Shown: positions 9,132 to 18,514 of the stretch, piece by piece
How positions within the stretch are numbered: the stretch's first letter is position 1
Layout of the letters: each line of letters begins with the position of its first letter
Assembly (NCBI GenBank): GCA_050633445.1
Contig: JBOEGN010000034.1
Location: 120,055 to 184,054 of the forward strand
Source: Thalassobius sp050633445
Lineage (GTDB): Bacteria; Pseudomonadota; Alphaproteobacteria; Rhodobacterales; Rhodobacteraceae
DNA: 64,000 bases
Reading direction: 5' to 3'
Translations under genes and position numbers: made by a program
The notes under the pieces: model-generated
Told to the model about the DNA's origin: nothing
Seen by the model: only the letters and a program-made list of their open reading frames with translations
Databases searched by the model: none

Positions 9132-9844
9132 CCGCTCTTTTGGAAACGCGCGACTTAACGCGCCGGTTTGGCGGTGTGGTCGCCATCGACAAGGTGAACT
9201 TTGCCGTCAACCCTTTGGAATTGCGATGCCTTATTGGCTCGAACGGGGCTGGTAAGAGCACCTTTTTCAAGATGCTGACGGCACAAATCCCCCCCAGTTC
9301 CGGGCGTATCATGTTCGACAATCACGACATCACGGACATGGAATCGAGCGAGATCTCAAGGCAAGGAATCGGTATCAAAAACCAAGTCCCCGACGTGCTG
9401 GACGGGCTGACGGTCGAAGAAAACATCTGGCTCGCGGCCCGTTCGCGGGCGGGTGGTGGCGCGGCAAAACAGCTTGTCGAAGAGGCGCTGTCGCTCTTGG
9501 ATATTAAGAGATTGCGCAACGAAAATGTCGGCAATCTGGCCCATGGTCAGCGGCAATGGGTTGAATTCGGCATGGTCATCGCGCTGACGCCGAAACTGGC
9601 CCTGCTGGACGAACCTACAGCGGGGATGACGGCCGGTGAAACCGTCAGAACGGCCGAGCTTATCGCCGAATTGAACAAAACCATGGCCGTGATCGTCGTG
9701 GAGCATGACATGCAGTTCATCAGCCAACTTAACTCTCGGGTCACGGTCTTTCATCAGGGTCGGATTCTTGCAGAAGGCTCGATGGAACGAATTCAGCAGA
9801 ATGAGGAGGTGAGAAATGTCTATCTCGGCCGCGATGCAGCTTGA
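9128..9844 (+). CDS. HAAT-family ABC transporter ATP-binding protein (UrtD/LivG type)
   Basis: A 238-residue nucleotide-binding subunit. Walker A is GSNGAGKST near residue 40, the signature region reads NLAHGQRQWVEFG (a UrtD-like variant of LSGGQ), Walker B is LALLDEPTAGM and the switch histidine is in VVEHDM. The LAHGQRQW signature is characteristic of urea-type transporters, which supports the UrtD-like assignment over LivG. It overlaps its neighbours at both ends. Confidence 0.88.
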   Translation: MTALLETRDLTRRFGGVVAIDKVNFAVNPLELRCLIGSNGAGKSTFFKMLTAQIPPSSGRIMFDNHDITDMESSEISRQGIGIKNQVPDVLDGLTVEENIWLAARSRAGGGAAKQLVEEALSLLDIKRLRNENVGNLAHGQRQWVEFGMVIALTPKLALLDEPTAGMTAGETVRTAELIAELNKTMAVIVVEHDMQFISQLNSRVTVFHQGRILAEGSMERIQQNEEVRNVYLGRDAA

Positions 9845-10535
9845 AATTACGGGTCTTTCGTCTGGCTACGGTGGCATCACCGTGCTGGAGGATTTGCAAC
9901 TCGACATATCAGAAGGCGAATTTATCGGTGTGCTAGGCCACAACGGTATGGGCAAAACCACCCTGATGCGCAGCCTGATCGGCGCCGTGCCCGCGCGCGT
10001 GGGCAGCATCAAGTTTCAGGGGGTGGATATCACCGATTTGCCGCCGCACAGACGCAATCAACTTGGCGTCGGATATGTGCCACAAGGGCGTGAAATCATC
10101 AAAGGCCTGTCCGTGCGCGAGAACCTGCTGCTGGGTCAGGCGGCGCATAAGGGCAACGCGGAATATGACAGGGTTTTGTCCCTGTTCCCGGAATTGACGC
10201 AGCTTTTGGACCGCCCTGGCAGCCGCTTGTCCGGTGGGCAGCAGCAGCTGCTCGCGCTTGCCCGATGCCTGATGGGAAAACCGCGCCTGTTACTGCTGGA
10301 TGAACCGACCGAGGGCATTCAGCCCTCAATCGTCAGCGACATTGGCAAGACGCTTGTGCGGCTTCGCGATGAGCTTGGCATTACGATCGTTGTTGTCGAA
10401 CAGAATTTGGATTTTGTCTGCCGGATGGTCGATCGAAGTATCATTCTGCGCGGCGGAAAGATCGTCGCCGATCTGCGAGGAGAGGAGGCGCGAGATCGGG
10501 AAGTCATCGAAACCCATCTGACGCTTTCTCACTAA
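9816..10535 (+). CDS. HAAT-family ABC transporter ATP-binding protein (UrtE/LivF type)
   Basis: A 239-residue second ATPase. Walker A is GHNGMGKTT, signature SRLSGGQQQLLALARCL, Walker B RLLLLDEPTEGIQPS, switch VVEQNLD. GAGGAGGTGAG just before the ATG at 9816 is a strong ribosome-binding site, so this start is accepted although it overlaps the preceding gene by 29 bp. It completes the importer (binding protein, two permeases, two ATPases). Confidence 0.88.
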   Translation: MSISAAMQLEITGLSSGYGGITVLEDLQLDISEGEFIGVLGHNGMGKTTLMRSLIGAVPARVGSIKFQGVDITDLPPHRRNQLGVGYVPQGREIIKGLSVRENLLLGQAAHKGNAEYDRVLSLFPELTQLLDRPGSRLSGGQQQLLALARCLMGKPRLLLLDEPTEGIQPSIVSDIGKTLVRLRDELGITIVVVEQNLDFVCRMVDRSIILRGGKIVADLRGEEARDREVIETHLTLSH

Positions 10536-10696
10536 CGTAATACGGGAATAATGGCAGTCGTGGTTCGAAGGAATGCCGCTGTCCTTGGCAGTGAAATAGA
10601 CCCTTCGAAACGGTCAATTCTTTGCGACCACGGCTGTTTGGCAATGTGAACGTCCGGGCAGAAGAAAAGCGGCTGATCATGTGTTGAGATCAGTTT

Positions 10697-10724
10697 TGAA
10701 AGGCCTTCGCTTTCGGGAGGCCTT
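10697..10724 (+). terminator. Stem-loop after the transporter operon, possible terminator
   Basis: AAGGCCT (10699-10705) pairs perfectly with AGGCCTT (10717-10723) around an 11-base loop, about 160 bp after the transporter operon. No T run follows, so a Rho-independent function is doubtful; it may be a processing or regulatory hairpin. Confidence 0.35.
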
Positions 10725-10909
10725 CCAGTAAGAGGGTCCACTTTATGGATCTAAATCAACAAAGTAGCACAATAATGGCGACTGCGCCTATCTCCGTTGT
10801 GTTCATTTTTTAGGCAATCGTGCAGGGCCGCAATAAAAACGAAAATAATCATTGCACGACCAAAAAACGGCCGATAACCTAGTCTCAAGCGCTCAACAGC
10901 GAGTGCACC

Positions 10910-11016
10910 GATATCACGCCAGACACGCTCGCGCGTGATATCCAAAACTCTCAAAACCCCAAATCGGAAATATCCAAAAACACGCAATAGTGGTGTCGCA
11001 CAGACACGCCATGCGT
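10910..11016 (+). promoter_or_regulatory. Tandem stem-loops in the hydantoinase leader, candidate antitermination target
   Basis: GATATCACGC (10910-10919) and GCGTGATATC (10933-10942) form a perfect 10-bp inverted repeat with a 13-base spacer. A second hairpin follows at 10982-11016: ACGCA/TGCGT outside, TGGTGTC paired with GACAC..CCA inside, loop GCACA. It ends 40 bp before the HyuA start. Two tandem hairpins ahead of an operon whose last gene encodes an ANTAR protein fit an antitermination leader. The first could equally be a dimeric-protein operator. The rest of the 10,536-11,056 gap shows no gene. Confidence 0.4.
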
Positions 11017-11056
11017 TTGGATTGATCCGTCTCTTTAACGCAAAAAGGACTCCAAA

Positions 11057-13129
11057 ATGAGTATGGATGGAAGTGTAACAAAATCTTCATCGGATAAGCC
11101 GCATATCCGAATGGCAATCGACGTTGGCGGGACCTTTACGGACATTTTTGTTCTTGAAGGAAACGGCACGCAGAAGGTTGCGAAAGTCCCCAGTACCTCG
11201 AACCCGATTGACGCTGTCATGAACGGCGCCGAGGCTGCCGGCGTGGATTGGAGCGACGTTGAACTGTTCACGCACGGCACCACGACGGCCACAAATTCGC
11301 TGATTACCCGCAACTTCAAACCCGTCGCGATGGTGACGACCGAAGGGTTCCGCGATGTTCTGGAAATCGGTCGCGGAACGCGCGAGGACCCTTGGGATGC
11401 GTATAAAGAAGGCACGCCGCCCTATGTGCGCCGCCGGGACCGTTTTGCCGTCACCGAGCGCGTCAACTACCGCGGCGAGATTGTTAAGCCTCTGGACGAA
11501 GACACCGCCTATGAGATCGCGCGTGTTCTGAAGAAACGGGGAGTTAGCGCCGTCGCGGTCTGCTTCATCAACGCCTATATCAATGGCGAACACGAGCTGC
11601 GGATGGCCGAAATCCTTGCCGAAGTTCTGGGCGATGATGTTGCCATCACGACCTCGCATGAAACCCATCCCGAGATTTTCGAGGATGACCGGTTCTCGAC
11701 CACCGTGGCCAACACCATTCTGGCTCCGATCATCCGGCCCTATGCCCGTGATCTGGCGCAGCGCACCAGCGATTCCGGGTATGAGGCAGACGTGCTGCTG
11801 TTCCATTCGGGCGGTGGTGTCATGACGCCTGCCTCGGCAGAAAAATACGCGGCGCGTCTGGCCGCATCGGGGATCGCAGCCGGGGCGATTGCGAGTAAGT
11901 ATTTTGCGGGCCTCTGTGGTCACAGCAATGCCATCGGCCTCGATATGGGCGGCACCTCTGCCGATATTTCGCTGGCTGAAAATGGCGAATTGCGCATGAC
12001 CGACAAATGGGAGGTCGACTGGGGCCACCCCATCTGTTTCCCCTCGGTCGAAGTGATGACCATTGGCGCTGGTGGCGGCTCGATTTCTTGGCTGGACAAG
12101 GCCGGGTCGCTGCGCAACGGCCCGCAATCTGCGGGATCGGTTCCCGGACCTGCGTGCTATGCGGCGGGCGGCACCGAGGCCACCAACACGGATGCAAACA
12201 TCATCCTGGGCCGGGTCGGCACCTCGCTGGCTGGCGGCAAAAAGAAACTTGACCGGGACGCGGCTGTGACGGCCATGAGCAAGGTCGGGGATGCACTTGG
12301 GCTGGATATTGTCCAGGCGTCGCTTGCGACATTGCGCGTCGCCAACGCCAATATGGCCGACGCCGTTCGCCTGATCTCGATCGCGCGGGGCCATGATCCG
12401 CGAGACTTCGTTCTGGTGGCATTCGGCGGCGCAGGCCCGCTTCATGGGGCAGATATCGCACGCGAACTGAACATCCCGGCGGTTGTGGTTCCCCCGAACC
12501 CCGGTGTGACCTCGGCGGTGGGTTGTATGCTGGTGGATATTCAGCATGACGTGACCAAAATGTTCCTGAAAGACGCGGCCGATGTCGAAGCGGCTGAAAT
12601 CGAGGACGCGTTCAAGGATATCGAAGTCGAAGGCCGCGAACGTCTGCTGCGCGATGGCGTCAAAGAAGAAGACATGACGTTCCAGCGCTTTATCGACATG
12701 CGCTATCGCGGTCAGTGGCGGTCGCTTGCTGTGCCGGTTCCGGCGCATATCGAAACCATGGAAGAGGCCGTCGCCACCTTCCACGAAGAGTATGAAAAAG
12801 CGCACAATTTCCGCCGCGAAGACTTCCCCATCGAGGTTTATCGTCTGACGGTCCGTGCGATCGGGATCACGCCGAAACCGTCCTTCCCCAAGGTCATACC
12901 CACCGAGAACCCCGTGGCGACGCCCAAGGGCACCCGCGAGGTTTGGTTCCACGGTCAAACCACGGCGCTGACCACCAACCTGTATGATCGCGATGACCTG
13001 CCCGCAGGTGTCACCATCGACGGGCCGGCGGTCATCGACCAACTCGACTCCACCACCGTGATTCCGCCGAATGCGACGGCCTATATCGACGAGTGGCTCA
13101 ATATCCAGATCAAGCTTGGCGCCGAATAG
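11057..13129 (+). CDS. hyuA: Hydantoinase/oxoprolinase subunit A (N-methylhydantoinase A-like, ATP-dependent)
   Basis: A 690-residue protein of the HyuA/acetone-carboxylase-beta family. The N-terminal ATP-binding signature is AIDVGGTFTDIFV, followed by HGTTTATNSLI. The second phosphate-binding region is GLDMGGTSADIS, and AFGGAGPLHGADIA lies towards the end. These enzymes open cyclic amides such as 5-oxoproline or hydantoins with ATP and act with the B subunit encoded next. AAAGGACT precedes the ATG. The substrate is not determined by sequence; the adjacent urea/amide-type importer suggests an imported cyclic amide or hydantoin. Confidence 0.85.
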   Translation: MSMDGSVTKSSSDKPHIRMAIDVGGTFTDIFVLEGNGTQKVAKVPSTSNPIDAVMNGAEAAGVDWSDVELFTHGTTTATNSLITRNFKPVAMVTTEGFRDVLEIGRGTREDPWDAYKEGTPPYVRRRDRFAVTERVNYRGEIVKPLDEDTAYEIARVLKKRGVSAVAVCFINAYINGEHELRMAEILAEVLGDDVAITTSHETHPEIFEDDRFSTTVANTILAPIIRPYARDLAQRTSDSGYEADVLLFHSGGGVMTPASAEKYAARLAASGIAAGAIASKYFAGLCGHSNAIGLDMGGTSADISLAENGELRMTDKWEVDWGHPICFPSVEVMTIGAGGGSISWLDKAGSLRNGPQSAGSVPGPACYAAGGTEATNTDANIILGRVGTSLAGGKKKLDRDAAVTAMSKVGDALGLDIVQASLATLRVANANMADAVRLISIARGHDPRDFVLVAFGGAGPLHGADIARELNIPAVVVPPNPGVTSAVGCMLVDIQHDVTKMFLKDAADVEAAEIEDAFKDIEVEGRERLLRDGVKEEDMTFQRFIDMRYRGQWRSLAVPVPAHIETMEEAVATFHEEYEKAHNFRREDFPIEVYRLTVRAIGITPKPSFPKVIPTENPVATPKGTREVWFHGQTTALTTNLYDRDDLPAGVTIDGPAVIDQLDSTTVIPPNATAYIDEWLNIQIKLGAE

Positions 13130-13167
13130 TCGCTGCCAAACACAAGAATATTGAAAGGACTAAAAGC

Positions 13168-15252
13168 ATGAAAGATCTAACCAACTTGTCTGGCCTGTCT
13201 GACAAAGGCATCCAGGAACCACCGCTGCCGATGGATCGGCTGACCGACTTCAACACAAGCCTTGACCCGATCACCTTCGAAGTTCTGCGCAATGCGTTCG
13301 TGAACATCGTTGACCAGATGGCCGAGCAGCTGCTGAGAACCTGCTACTCGTTCGTGATCTATTGCCGCGACTTTTCGTCGGGCCTGTGTGATCCACAAGG
13401 GAACCTGGTCATGCAGGGCACCGGGGATATCGCCGCGCATGTCGGCACCTTGCACTATACCTGTAAGGCGATCATCGAAGAGTTCGGCGATGACATCCAT
13501 CCCGGCGACGTTTTCATCATCAACGACCCGTTCCGCGGTGGCAGCCACTTTAACGACACGCGGATTGTCCGTCCGATGTTCTATAAGGGCGAGCTGATCG
13601 GCTATTCGCAGGCCAACGGTCACTGGGCTGACATCGGCGGCGCGGCTCCTGGGTCGTTCAATATCACCGCGCTGGACCACATGGGCGAAGGCCTGCGGAT
13701 CACCCCGGTTCGGGTCTGGAGCAAAGGGATCTGGCTGGAAGATGTGGCCAACCTTTTGGCGGCCAACACGCGGAACCCCGGTGACGTCATTGGGGACATG
13801 CAGGCTCAGGCCGAAGCGACCGCCGTGTCCGAGCGTGAAATCGTGCGTCTGTGCGAAAAATACGGTGTCGAGACCATCAAAACGGCCTTCACCGAAGTGC
13901 AGGATTACGTCGAGGTCATGATGCGCTCGCGTCTGGACGAACTGCCCGACGGCACCTGGTACGCAGAAGATTACATCGACCAGGATCCCAAATTGGGCGA
14001 GGGCATGATCCCCGTTAAGATCAAGCTGACGATTGACGGGAACCACGCGCATTACGATCTGTCAGGATCTCACGCGCAAATCTCGACTTTCCTCAATTCG
14101 GGCTATGGGGGGGCGTTTGCCGGGATCGTTGCTGGCACGAAATACCAGTTCCCCGACCTGCCGCTGAACTCGGGCCTCTATCGCGCGGTGACCGTGAATG
14201 TTGGTGAGCCGGGCACGGTTGTGAACGCTCAGTGGCCAAGCCCCACGGCTGGTTTCTGTTCGGGTCCGTTTGAAAAGCTGATGAACTCGGTGTTCGGAAT
14301 CTGGGCGGATATTCTGCCAGAGCGGACGATGGGCTGTGCATTTAACCTTGAATATCTTCTGGTCGGTGGGCGTGACACTCGTCTAGAGGAAAAGCCCTAT
14401 TTCATGTGGTACGACTGGATGGCTGGCGGCTGGGGTGGCCGTAACGGGCGCGACGGATTTAACGCGACGGCTCCGGTGTTTGGCGCGCAATACGGTATCC
14501 AGCCGCTGGAAGGTCAGGAACGTCTGGCTCCGGTTATCACGGAATGCCACGACTTTGTTCAGGACTCGGCAGGCCCCGGTGAATCCCGCGGTGGACTGGG
14601 CGCTGAAAAAGGCGGTGCTGTGTTCGAAGGCGAACGTATCGTGATGTCCTATTGCTGTGACCGTGAACGGTCCGTGACCTGGGGCATGTGGGGCGGACTG
14701 CCCTCGATTCCCCACGGTGTCTGGCTCAATAAGGGAACCGAGAAAGAACGCTATCTGGGGTCGATCTTCTCGAACCTGCCCCTGGAAGTGAACGATGTCT
14801 TCTCGCGGCCCTCGGCTGGCGGTGGCGGCGTTGGCGACCCCTTGCTGCGTGACCCTCAGATCGTGTGTGATGACGTTGCCGACGAATATGTCAGCGTCGA
14901 GCGCGCCCGGATCGACTATGGCGTCGTGATCAATGTGATCGACACCGATCTGGCCGAATATGAGGTCGATCTTGCTGCCACGGAACTGGAACGCAAGCGG
15001 ATCGCGGACGAGCGCGTTGGCTGGTTGGACGCCGATGCAGAAACCGTGGCCCAGCGGTATCGCGACAAGGAAATCAACGAGATGGATTGCATCCGTCAGT
15101 TTGGTGTCATCCTTGATTGGGGCGATGGGACGTTGTTGAAAAAAACGACCGAACAGTTCCGCGAGATGCTCCAGCGCAGGGCGGTGCCGTATTGGGGTAA
15201 GGCGCTTGCAGTGCTGACCGAAGAGGCAGAGCAGCGGCATAAAGCAGCATAA
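13168..15252 (+). CDS. hyuB: Hydantoinase/oxoprolinase subunit B
   Basis: A 694-residue protein of the HyuB family. Characteristic stretches are LDPITFEVLRNAF, NDPFRGGSHFNDTR, GHWADIGGAAPGS, and a glycine-rich GGGGVGDPLLR. The ATG at 13168 with GAAAGGAC upstream is chosen over an earlier in-frame start that would overlap HyuA. It lies 38 bp after the A subunit. A and B together form the ATP-dependent amidohydrolase. A 9-bp hairpin follows the stop codon. Confidence 0.86.
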   Translation: MKDLTNLSGLSDKGIQEPPLPMDRLTDFNTSLDPITFEVLRNAFVNIVDQMAEQLLRTCYSFVIYCRDFSSGLCDPQGNLVMQGTGDIAAHVGTLHYTCKAIIEEFGDDIHPGDVFIINDPFRGGSHFNDTRIVRPMFYKGELIGYSQANGHWADIGGAAPGSFNITALDHMGEGLRITPVRVWSKGIWLEDVANLLAANTRNPGDVIGDMQAQAEATAVSEREIVRLCEKYGVETIKTAFTEVQDYVEVMMRSRLDELPDGTWYAEDYIDQDPKLGEGMIPVKIKLTIDGNHAHYDLSGSHAQISTFLNSGYGGAFAGIVAGTKYQFPDLPLNSGLYRAVTVNVGEPGTVVNAQWPSPTAGFCSGPFEKLMNSVFGIWADILPERTMGCAFNLEYLLVGGRDTRLEEKPYFMWYDWMAGGWGGRNGRDGFNATAPVFGAQYGIQPLEGQERLAPVITECHDFVQDSAGPGESRGGLGAEKGGAVFEGERIVMSYCCDRERSVTWGMWGGLPSIPHGVWLNKGTEKERYLGSIFSNLPLEVNDVFSRPSAGGGGVGDPLLRDPQIVCDDVADEYVSVERARIDYGVVINVIDTDLAEYEVDLAATELERKRIADERVGWLDADAETVAQRYRDKEINEMDCIRQFGVILDWGDGTLLKKTTEQFREMLQRRAVPYWGKALAVLTEEAEQRHKAA

Positions 15253-15261
15253 TCCAGAGCT

Positions 15262-15285
15262 GGGGCGTCATTTCGGTGGCGCCCC
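15262..15285 (+). terminator. Hairpin terminator after hyuB
   Basis: GGGGCGTCA pairs with TGGCGCCCC (9 bp, one G-T pair) around loop TTTCGG, 9 bp after the hyuB stop. It is followed by CTTTTCT a few bases on. The stem is strong and the T tract modest; partial termination before the sensor/regulator genes is plausible. Confidence 0.6.
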
Positions 15286-15369
15286 GGATCTACTTTTCTA
15301 ACGATGCAGATGGATACTCGGGACGCACTTGAATGGGTCATGACACTTACTTGCACCGCTTTGATGCAC

Positions 15370-15452
15370 ACAGGTCGACCCACCCCTGCGGCATGTCCCG
15401 AGACCTGTTGTGTCGTCAAGTCCTGCAACATGTCCCAAGTGGCTTGGGCAGG
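15370..15452 (+). promoter_or_regulatory. Two stem-loops in the leader of the AmiC/AmiR-like genes
   Basis: ACAGGTC (15370-15376) pairs with GACCTGT (15402-15408). CCCAAG pairs with CTTGGG around TGG (15434-15448). A run of five T follows at about 15467. As in the other leaders of the cluster, this could be a hairpin pair controlled by the ANTAR protein. No experimental-type motif can be confirmed by eye. Confidence 0.3.
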
Positions 15453-15499
15453 CATGTCATAGATAGTTTTTCCAAGTATTACATTGCAAAGGACATGCG

Positions 15500-16666
15500 T
15501 TGACGAAAGGCAAATCGAAATTCCGCATTGGTGTGCTATATTCCGAGACAGGTGTCACGGCCAGCACAGAACGCTTGATGCTTGCCGCGTTGCGGTTTGC
15601 TGTATCTGAAATAAACGCAGCAGGTGGCATCCATGGCGAAGAACTGGAAATGGTTCACTTCGATCCCGGATCGGATGTCGTGTACTATCGTTTTCTGGCC
15701 GAAGAGCTGATTTCAAAGCACGGCATACATCTGATTTTTGGTGGCTATCGCTCGAGCACACGGATGGCCGTGAAATCTGCGGTCGAACGTATGAACGGGT
15801 TGCTGTTTTACCCCACTCAGTATGAGGGGTTCGAGTATTCGCCCAATGTGATTTACGGCGGGGCGGTTGCAAACCAGAACTCGGCTCAGATGGCAGAGTA
15901 TATTTTGGAAACGACCGGGGCCAGAATTGCCATGGTCGGGTCGGATTATATCTGGCCGCGACTGGCCTCGCGCACGATGGCCGAGCAGCTTTGCCTGAAA
16001 AATGACGCCCCCCTTACGGATATCTTTGCAAAGCTGGAAGCCCCCCGAGACGAGTTCGACACGATTTTGAAAGAGATCATAGCGACCTCACCTGACGGTA
16101 TTTTCTGTAACCTTGTCGGGTCCTCGATTGTCCATTTTTACCAAGCCTATCATGCGTTTGGGCTGAACCCGGAAGAAATGCCCATCTTCAGCCTCACCAC
16201 ATCCGAAACCGACATTGCCATGATGGGGCACAGCGCCGCCGAAGGTCACATCACCGCCGCGCCCTATTTTCAATCCCTGAACACTCCGCGCAACCAACGC
16301 GTCGTCCGCGATTTTCAGAATTGGTACGGTCAGAAAACCCCCACGAATATGGTGTGGGAAGCAGCCTATTCACAGGTCCATCTTGCGGCGAACGCCATGA
16401 GACTGTGCGGCACTGACGATCCGAAACCCGTGCGCGAAGCCCTGATGGGAGCCGAGTTCGAAGCGCCTCAGGGCCTGATCAAAATCGATGCGGATACGGG
16501 CCATACACATCTTTGGCCAAGAATTGGCAAGATCAACGCGGAAGGGCAATTTGACATCATCCGAGAAGCCGTCAGTTCGGTGAAACCTGATCCCTATTCT
16601 CCTTTTAGCAGCGAGAAAAACTGGACGATGCGAGGGCCTGCTCTCGACCCTTGCTCCGAGAAATAA
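15500..16666 (+). CDS. AmiC-like cytoplasmic ligand-binding regulator
   Basis: A 388-residue protein related to UrtA-type binding proteins but without a signal peptide: it begins TKGKSKFRIGVLYSETG. That and its length match AmiC of Pseudomonas (about 385 residues), the amide sensor that holds AmiR inactive until ligand binds. Family stretches include ALRFAVSEINAAGGIHGEEL, FGGYRSSTRMAVKSAVE and LFYPTQYEGFE. The start is TTG at 15500 with AAAGGA six bases upstream; the ATG at 15495 leads straight to a stop. It lies 3 bp before the ANTAR gene, the expected AmiC-AmiR pairing. Confidence 0.78.
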   Translation: MTKGKSKFRIGVLYSETGVTASTERLMLAALRFAVSEINAAGGIHGEELEMVHFDPGSDVVYYRFLAEELISKHGIHLIFGGYRSSTRMAVKSAVERMNGLLFYPTQYEGFEYSPNVIYGGAVANQNSAQMAEYILETTGARIAMVGSDYIWPRLASRTMAEQLCLKNDAPLTDIFAKLEAPRDEFDTILKEIIATSPDGIFCNLVGSSIVHFYQAYHAFGLNPEEMPIFSLTTSETDIAMMGHSAAEGHITAAPYFQSLNTPRNQRVVRDFQNWYGQKTPTNMVWEAAYSQVHLAANAMRLCGTDDPKPVREALMGAEFEAPQGLIKIDADTGHTHLWPRIGKINAEGQFDIIREAVSSVKPDPYSPFSSEKNWTMRGPALDPCSEK

Positions 16667-16669
16667 GAG

Positions 16670-17278
16670 ATGATGGACACAGGGAACAGACCAACCAAGT
16701 CGATAAGAGAGCTGGTTCAGTGCTTTCGGAATTTGAAAGTGCATCTGTTGGTCCCCCCCGGCGGGGAAGCTGATGAACTTATCCAGCACCTGCGCCGCAT
16801 GGGCTGTTCCGCGGCAAGCTCTTGGCCGCCCCCAAAGGAGATGCCTGTTGGTGTCGATGTAATCTTTGTGTCAATCCGTCACCTGATCGAAGATCAAACA
16901 CCCTTTAATTGGGATGTCGATGACCCGCCATCCGCGCTGGTCGCGATCGCGGATTATGAAAACCCATTGATGATCGAGAAAATCCTGTCGCTGCGGGCAC
17001 AGTCCACAATTGCAATGCCGCTGAGGACGTTCGGTATGCTGATGGATGTGCTTTTGAGCGTCGCAAATTTCAAGCGCGAAGAAGATCTACGTAAAAAAGT
17101 AGCGAGGCTTGAAGATAAGGTTCGTTTCAGCGACAAAATCGAAAGGGCCAAGTCAATTGTCGCAGAAAGGCATGGCGTTAGCCACGATCAAGCCTATTCT
17201 ATCTTGCGTCAATCCGCGATGAAGAAACGATCAACAATCAGCGCAATCGCAGACAGCATCGTTTCCGGGGCCGAATGA
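16670..17278 (+). CDS. AmiR-like response antiterminator with ANTAR domain
   Basis: A 202-residue protein (AmiR is about 196). It has an N-terminal receiver-like domain lacking the phosphoacceptor pattern, a coiled-coil linker (LRKKVARLEDKVRFSDKIER) and a C-terminal ANTAR domain (AKSIVAERHGVSHDQAYSIL followed by RQSAMKKRS). ANTAR proteins bind paired RNA hairpins in leader transcripts and prevent terminator formation. Placed 3 bp after the AmiC-like sensor, it probably induces the hydantoinase genes, and possibly the transporter, in response to substrate. Confidence 0.82.
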   Translation: MMDTGNRPTKSIRELVQCFRNLKVHLLVPPGGEADELIQHLRRMGCSAASSWPPPKEMPVGVDVIFVSIRHLIEDQTPFNWDVDDPPSALVAIADYENPLMIEKILSLRAQSTIAMPLRTFGMLMDVLLSVANFKREEDLRKKVARLEDKVRFSDKIERAKSIVAERHGVSHDQAYSILRQSAMKKRSTISAIADSIVSGAE

Positions 17279-17555
17279 GCCACGCGCGTTCGCTTTTGAC
17301 GTTCTCGCGTTACTGTCTGTCGTCTGGGTTTTCCGCTGAGGTGACAAAGACGGCGATTCATTGTTGCTACACCAAAACAAGACGGACAAACCGTTGGTTC
17401 TCTGCCGTGCACAGATTTCCTTAGAGCTGCTCTGGATGGCGAAAACGCCAAGCTAGGAGCGGTACAAATTGCCGCCGGCCCGATCCCGATCAAGCGGAAC
17501 GGAGACCCTATGAGCTACCGATAGAGCGCGTAGGATATGTGCGTGACTGACTCGA

Positions 17556-17894
17556 ATGGGCGCACCTGTGATGGCCGTTTTTGACAACCGGTTGCCCGAC
17601 AGTGACCTCAAGGGTCGACCAGTGAGCTACGGGATCGTTGCGGAGGAAATGCGTGCCATAAAAAGGAAGATGAAGCACGAGAAGGCGAGCTACTACAAAA
17701 CCCACGGGCTCAGGAAAAACGCGACGATCGAGCTTTACCAGGCTGGGTGTGATGACGAGATGGTCAAGGCCGTCACCGGCCACTCAGGCGTTGAGATGCT
17801 GAAAAAATACGGCGGGCCGAACCGGCAAAGAGAGCTCGCGAAGCGCGCTCAAGAGGCAAGAAATCAAATGGAACGAAGCAAGACCGAAACGTGA
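17556..17894 (+). pseudogene. C-terminal fragment of a tyrosine recombinase/integrase
   Basis: The fragment keeps the C-terminal catalytic block of tyrosine recombinases: HGLRKNATIELYQAG (H-x-x-R), VTGHSGVEMLKKY (second His and the nucleophilic Tyr), then a charged tail. The N-terminal arm-binding and core-binding domains and the first catalytic Arg are missing. An in-frame stop lies just upstream, so this is a 112-codon remnant and not a working integrase. It sits 70 bp before a tRNA-Cys 3'-end match, the arrangement expected at the edge of an integrated element. Confidence 0.65.
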
Positions 17895-18514
17895 AAGTTT
17901 CAACGGTTGTTTCAAAAATGGCAGCGAAGGAGAGTAAAGATGACGCAAGTCATTGATTTTATTTGGAGGCGAGTACCGGACCCGCTACCATTTCTCTAAG
18001 CCATTGGAAGGCTTGAATAATCGAGTGCGAGGTTGAGTTGTGTGTCGCACTTTGTGTCACACTTATGCTGTCTCCAGTGTCTAGCTGTCAACTGCCGTGT
18101 GGTGTCTTCGGTAGCCCCCTCCAGCTTCGCCATTGCTGACTGCAAGCCGTAACCTTAAACGGAATCACACGTGTCTATTATGGGAACGGTACGCTCTACG
18201 AGGCATGGGGACGGGGGAAAACCAACTCGATCACGCAATAGATGGTGGCGCGCAAAATTATGCTGTAAATCCTTAACCTAATTTCCACTGCATGCCAGCC
18301 GAAAGACGGCTGCAATTCTCGCCCATCAAGAGCGACGCATAGCGCAGATTTCGGAGTTTGCAAAGTCGCGGGAACCGCCACCAGGGCGGCGGTCGAATGC
18401 TGCACGAGCAATGTAAAGAGCAGACCTTCGCCGCAGGTGCATCCGCCAATCATCATCGAACGGAAGGGGTGCAGGACTTTGCTACCACACTGGAATTGAA
18501 ACCGAAAGTCAGCT
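17895..18514. other. Non-coding stretch between integrase remnant and minus-strand gene
   Basis: Apart from the tRNA-Cys match I see no supportable gene in these 620 bp. A minus-strand frame at 18196-18561 is open but has unlikely composition and no ribosome-binding site. The sequence looks like degraded intergenic or remnant DNA. Confidence 0.4.
17964..17980 (-). other. tRNA-Cys 3'-end match, putative att remnant
   Basis: Read on the minus strand the 17 bases are TCCGGTACTCGCCTCCA, matching the T-arm/acceptor end with CCA of alphaproteobacterial tRNA-Cys as I remember it. The rest of the tRNA is absent. With the truncated integrase beside it, the simplest reading is an attachment-site core left by an element that integrated into a tRNA-Cys gene. 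Confidence 0.5.
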
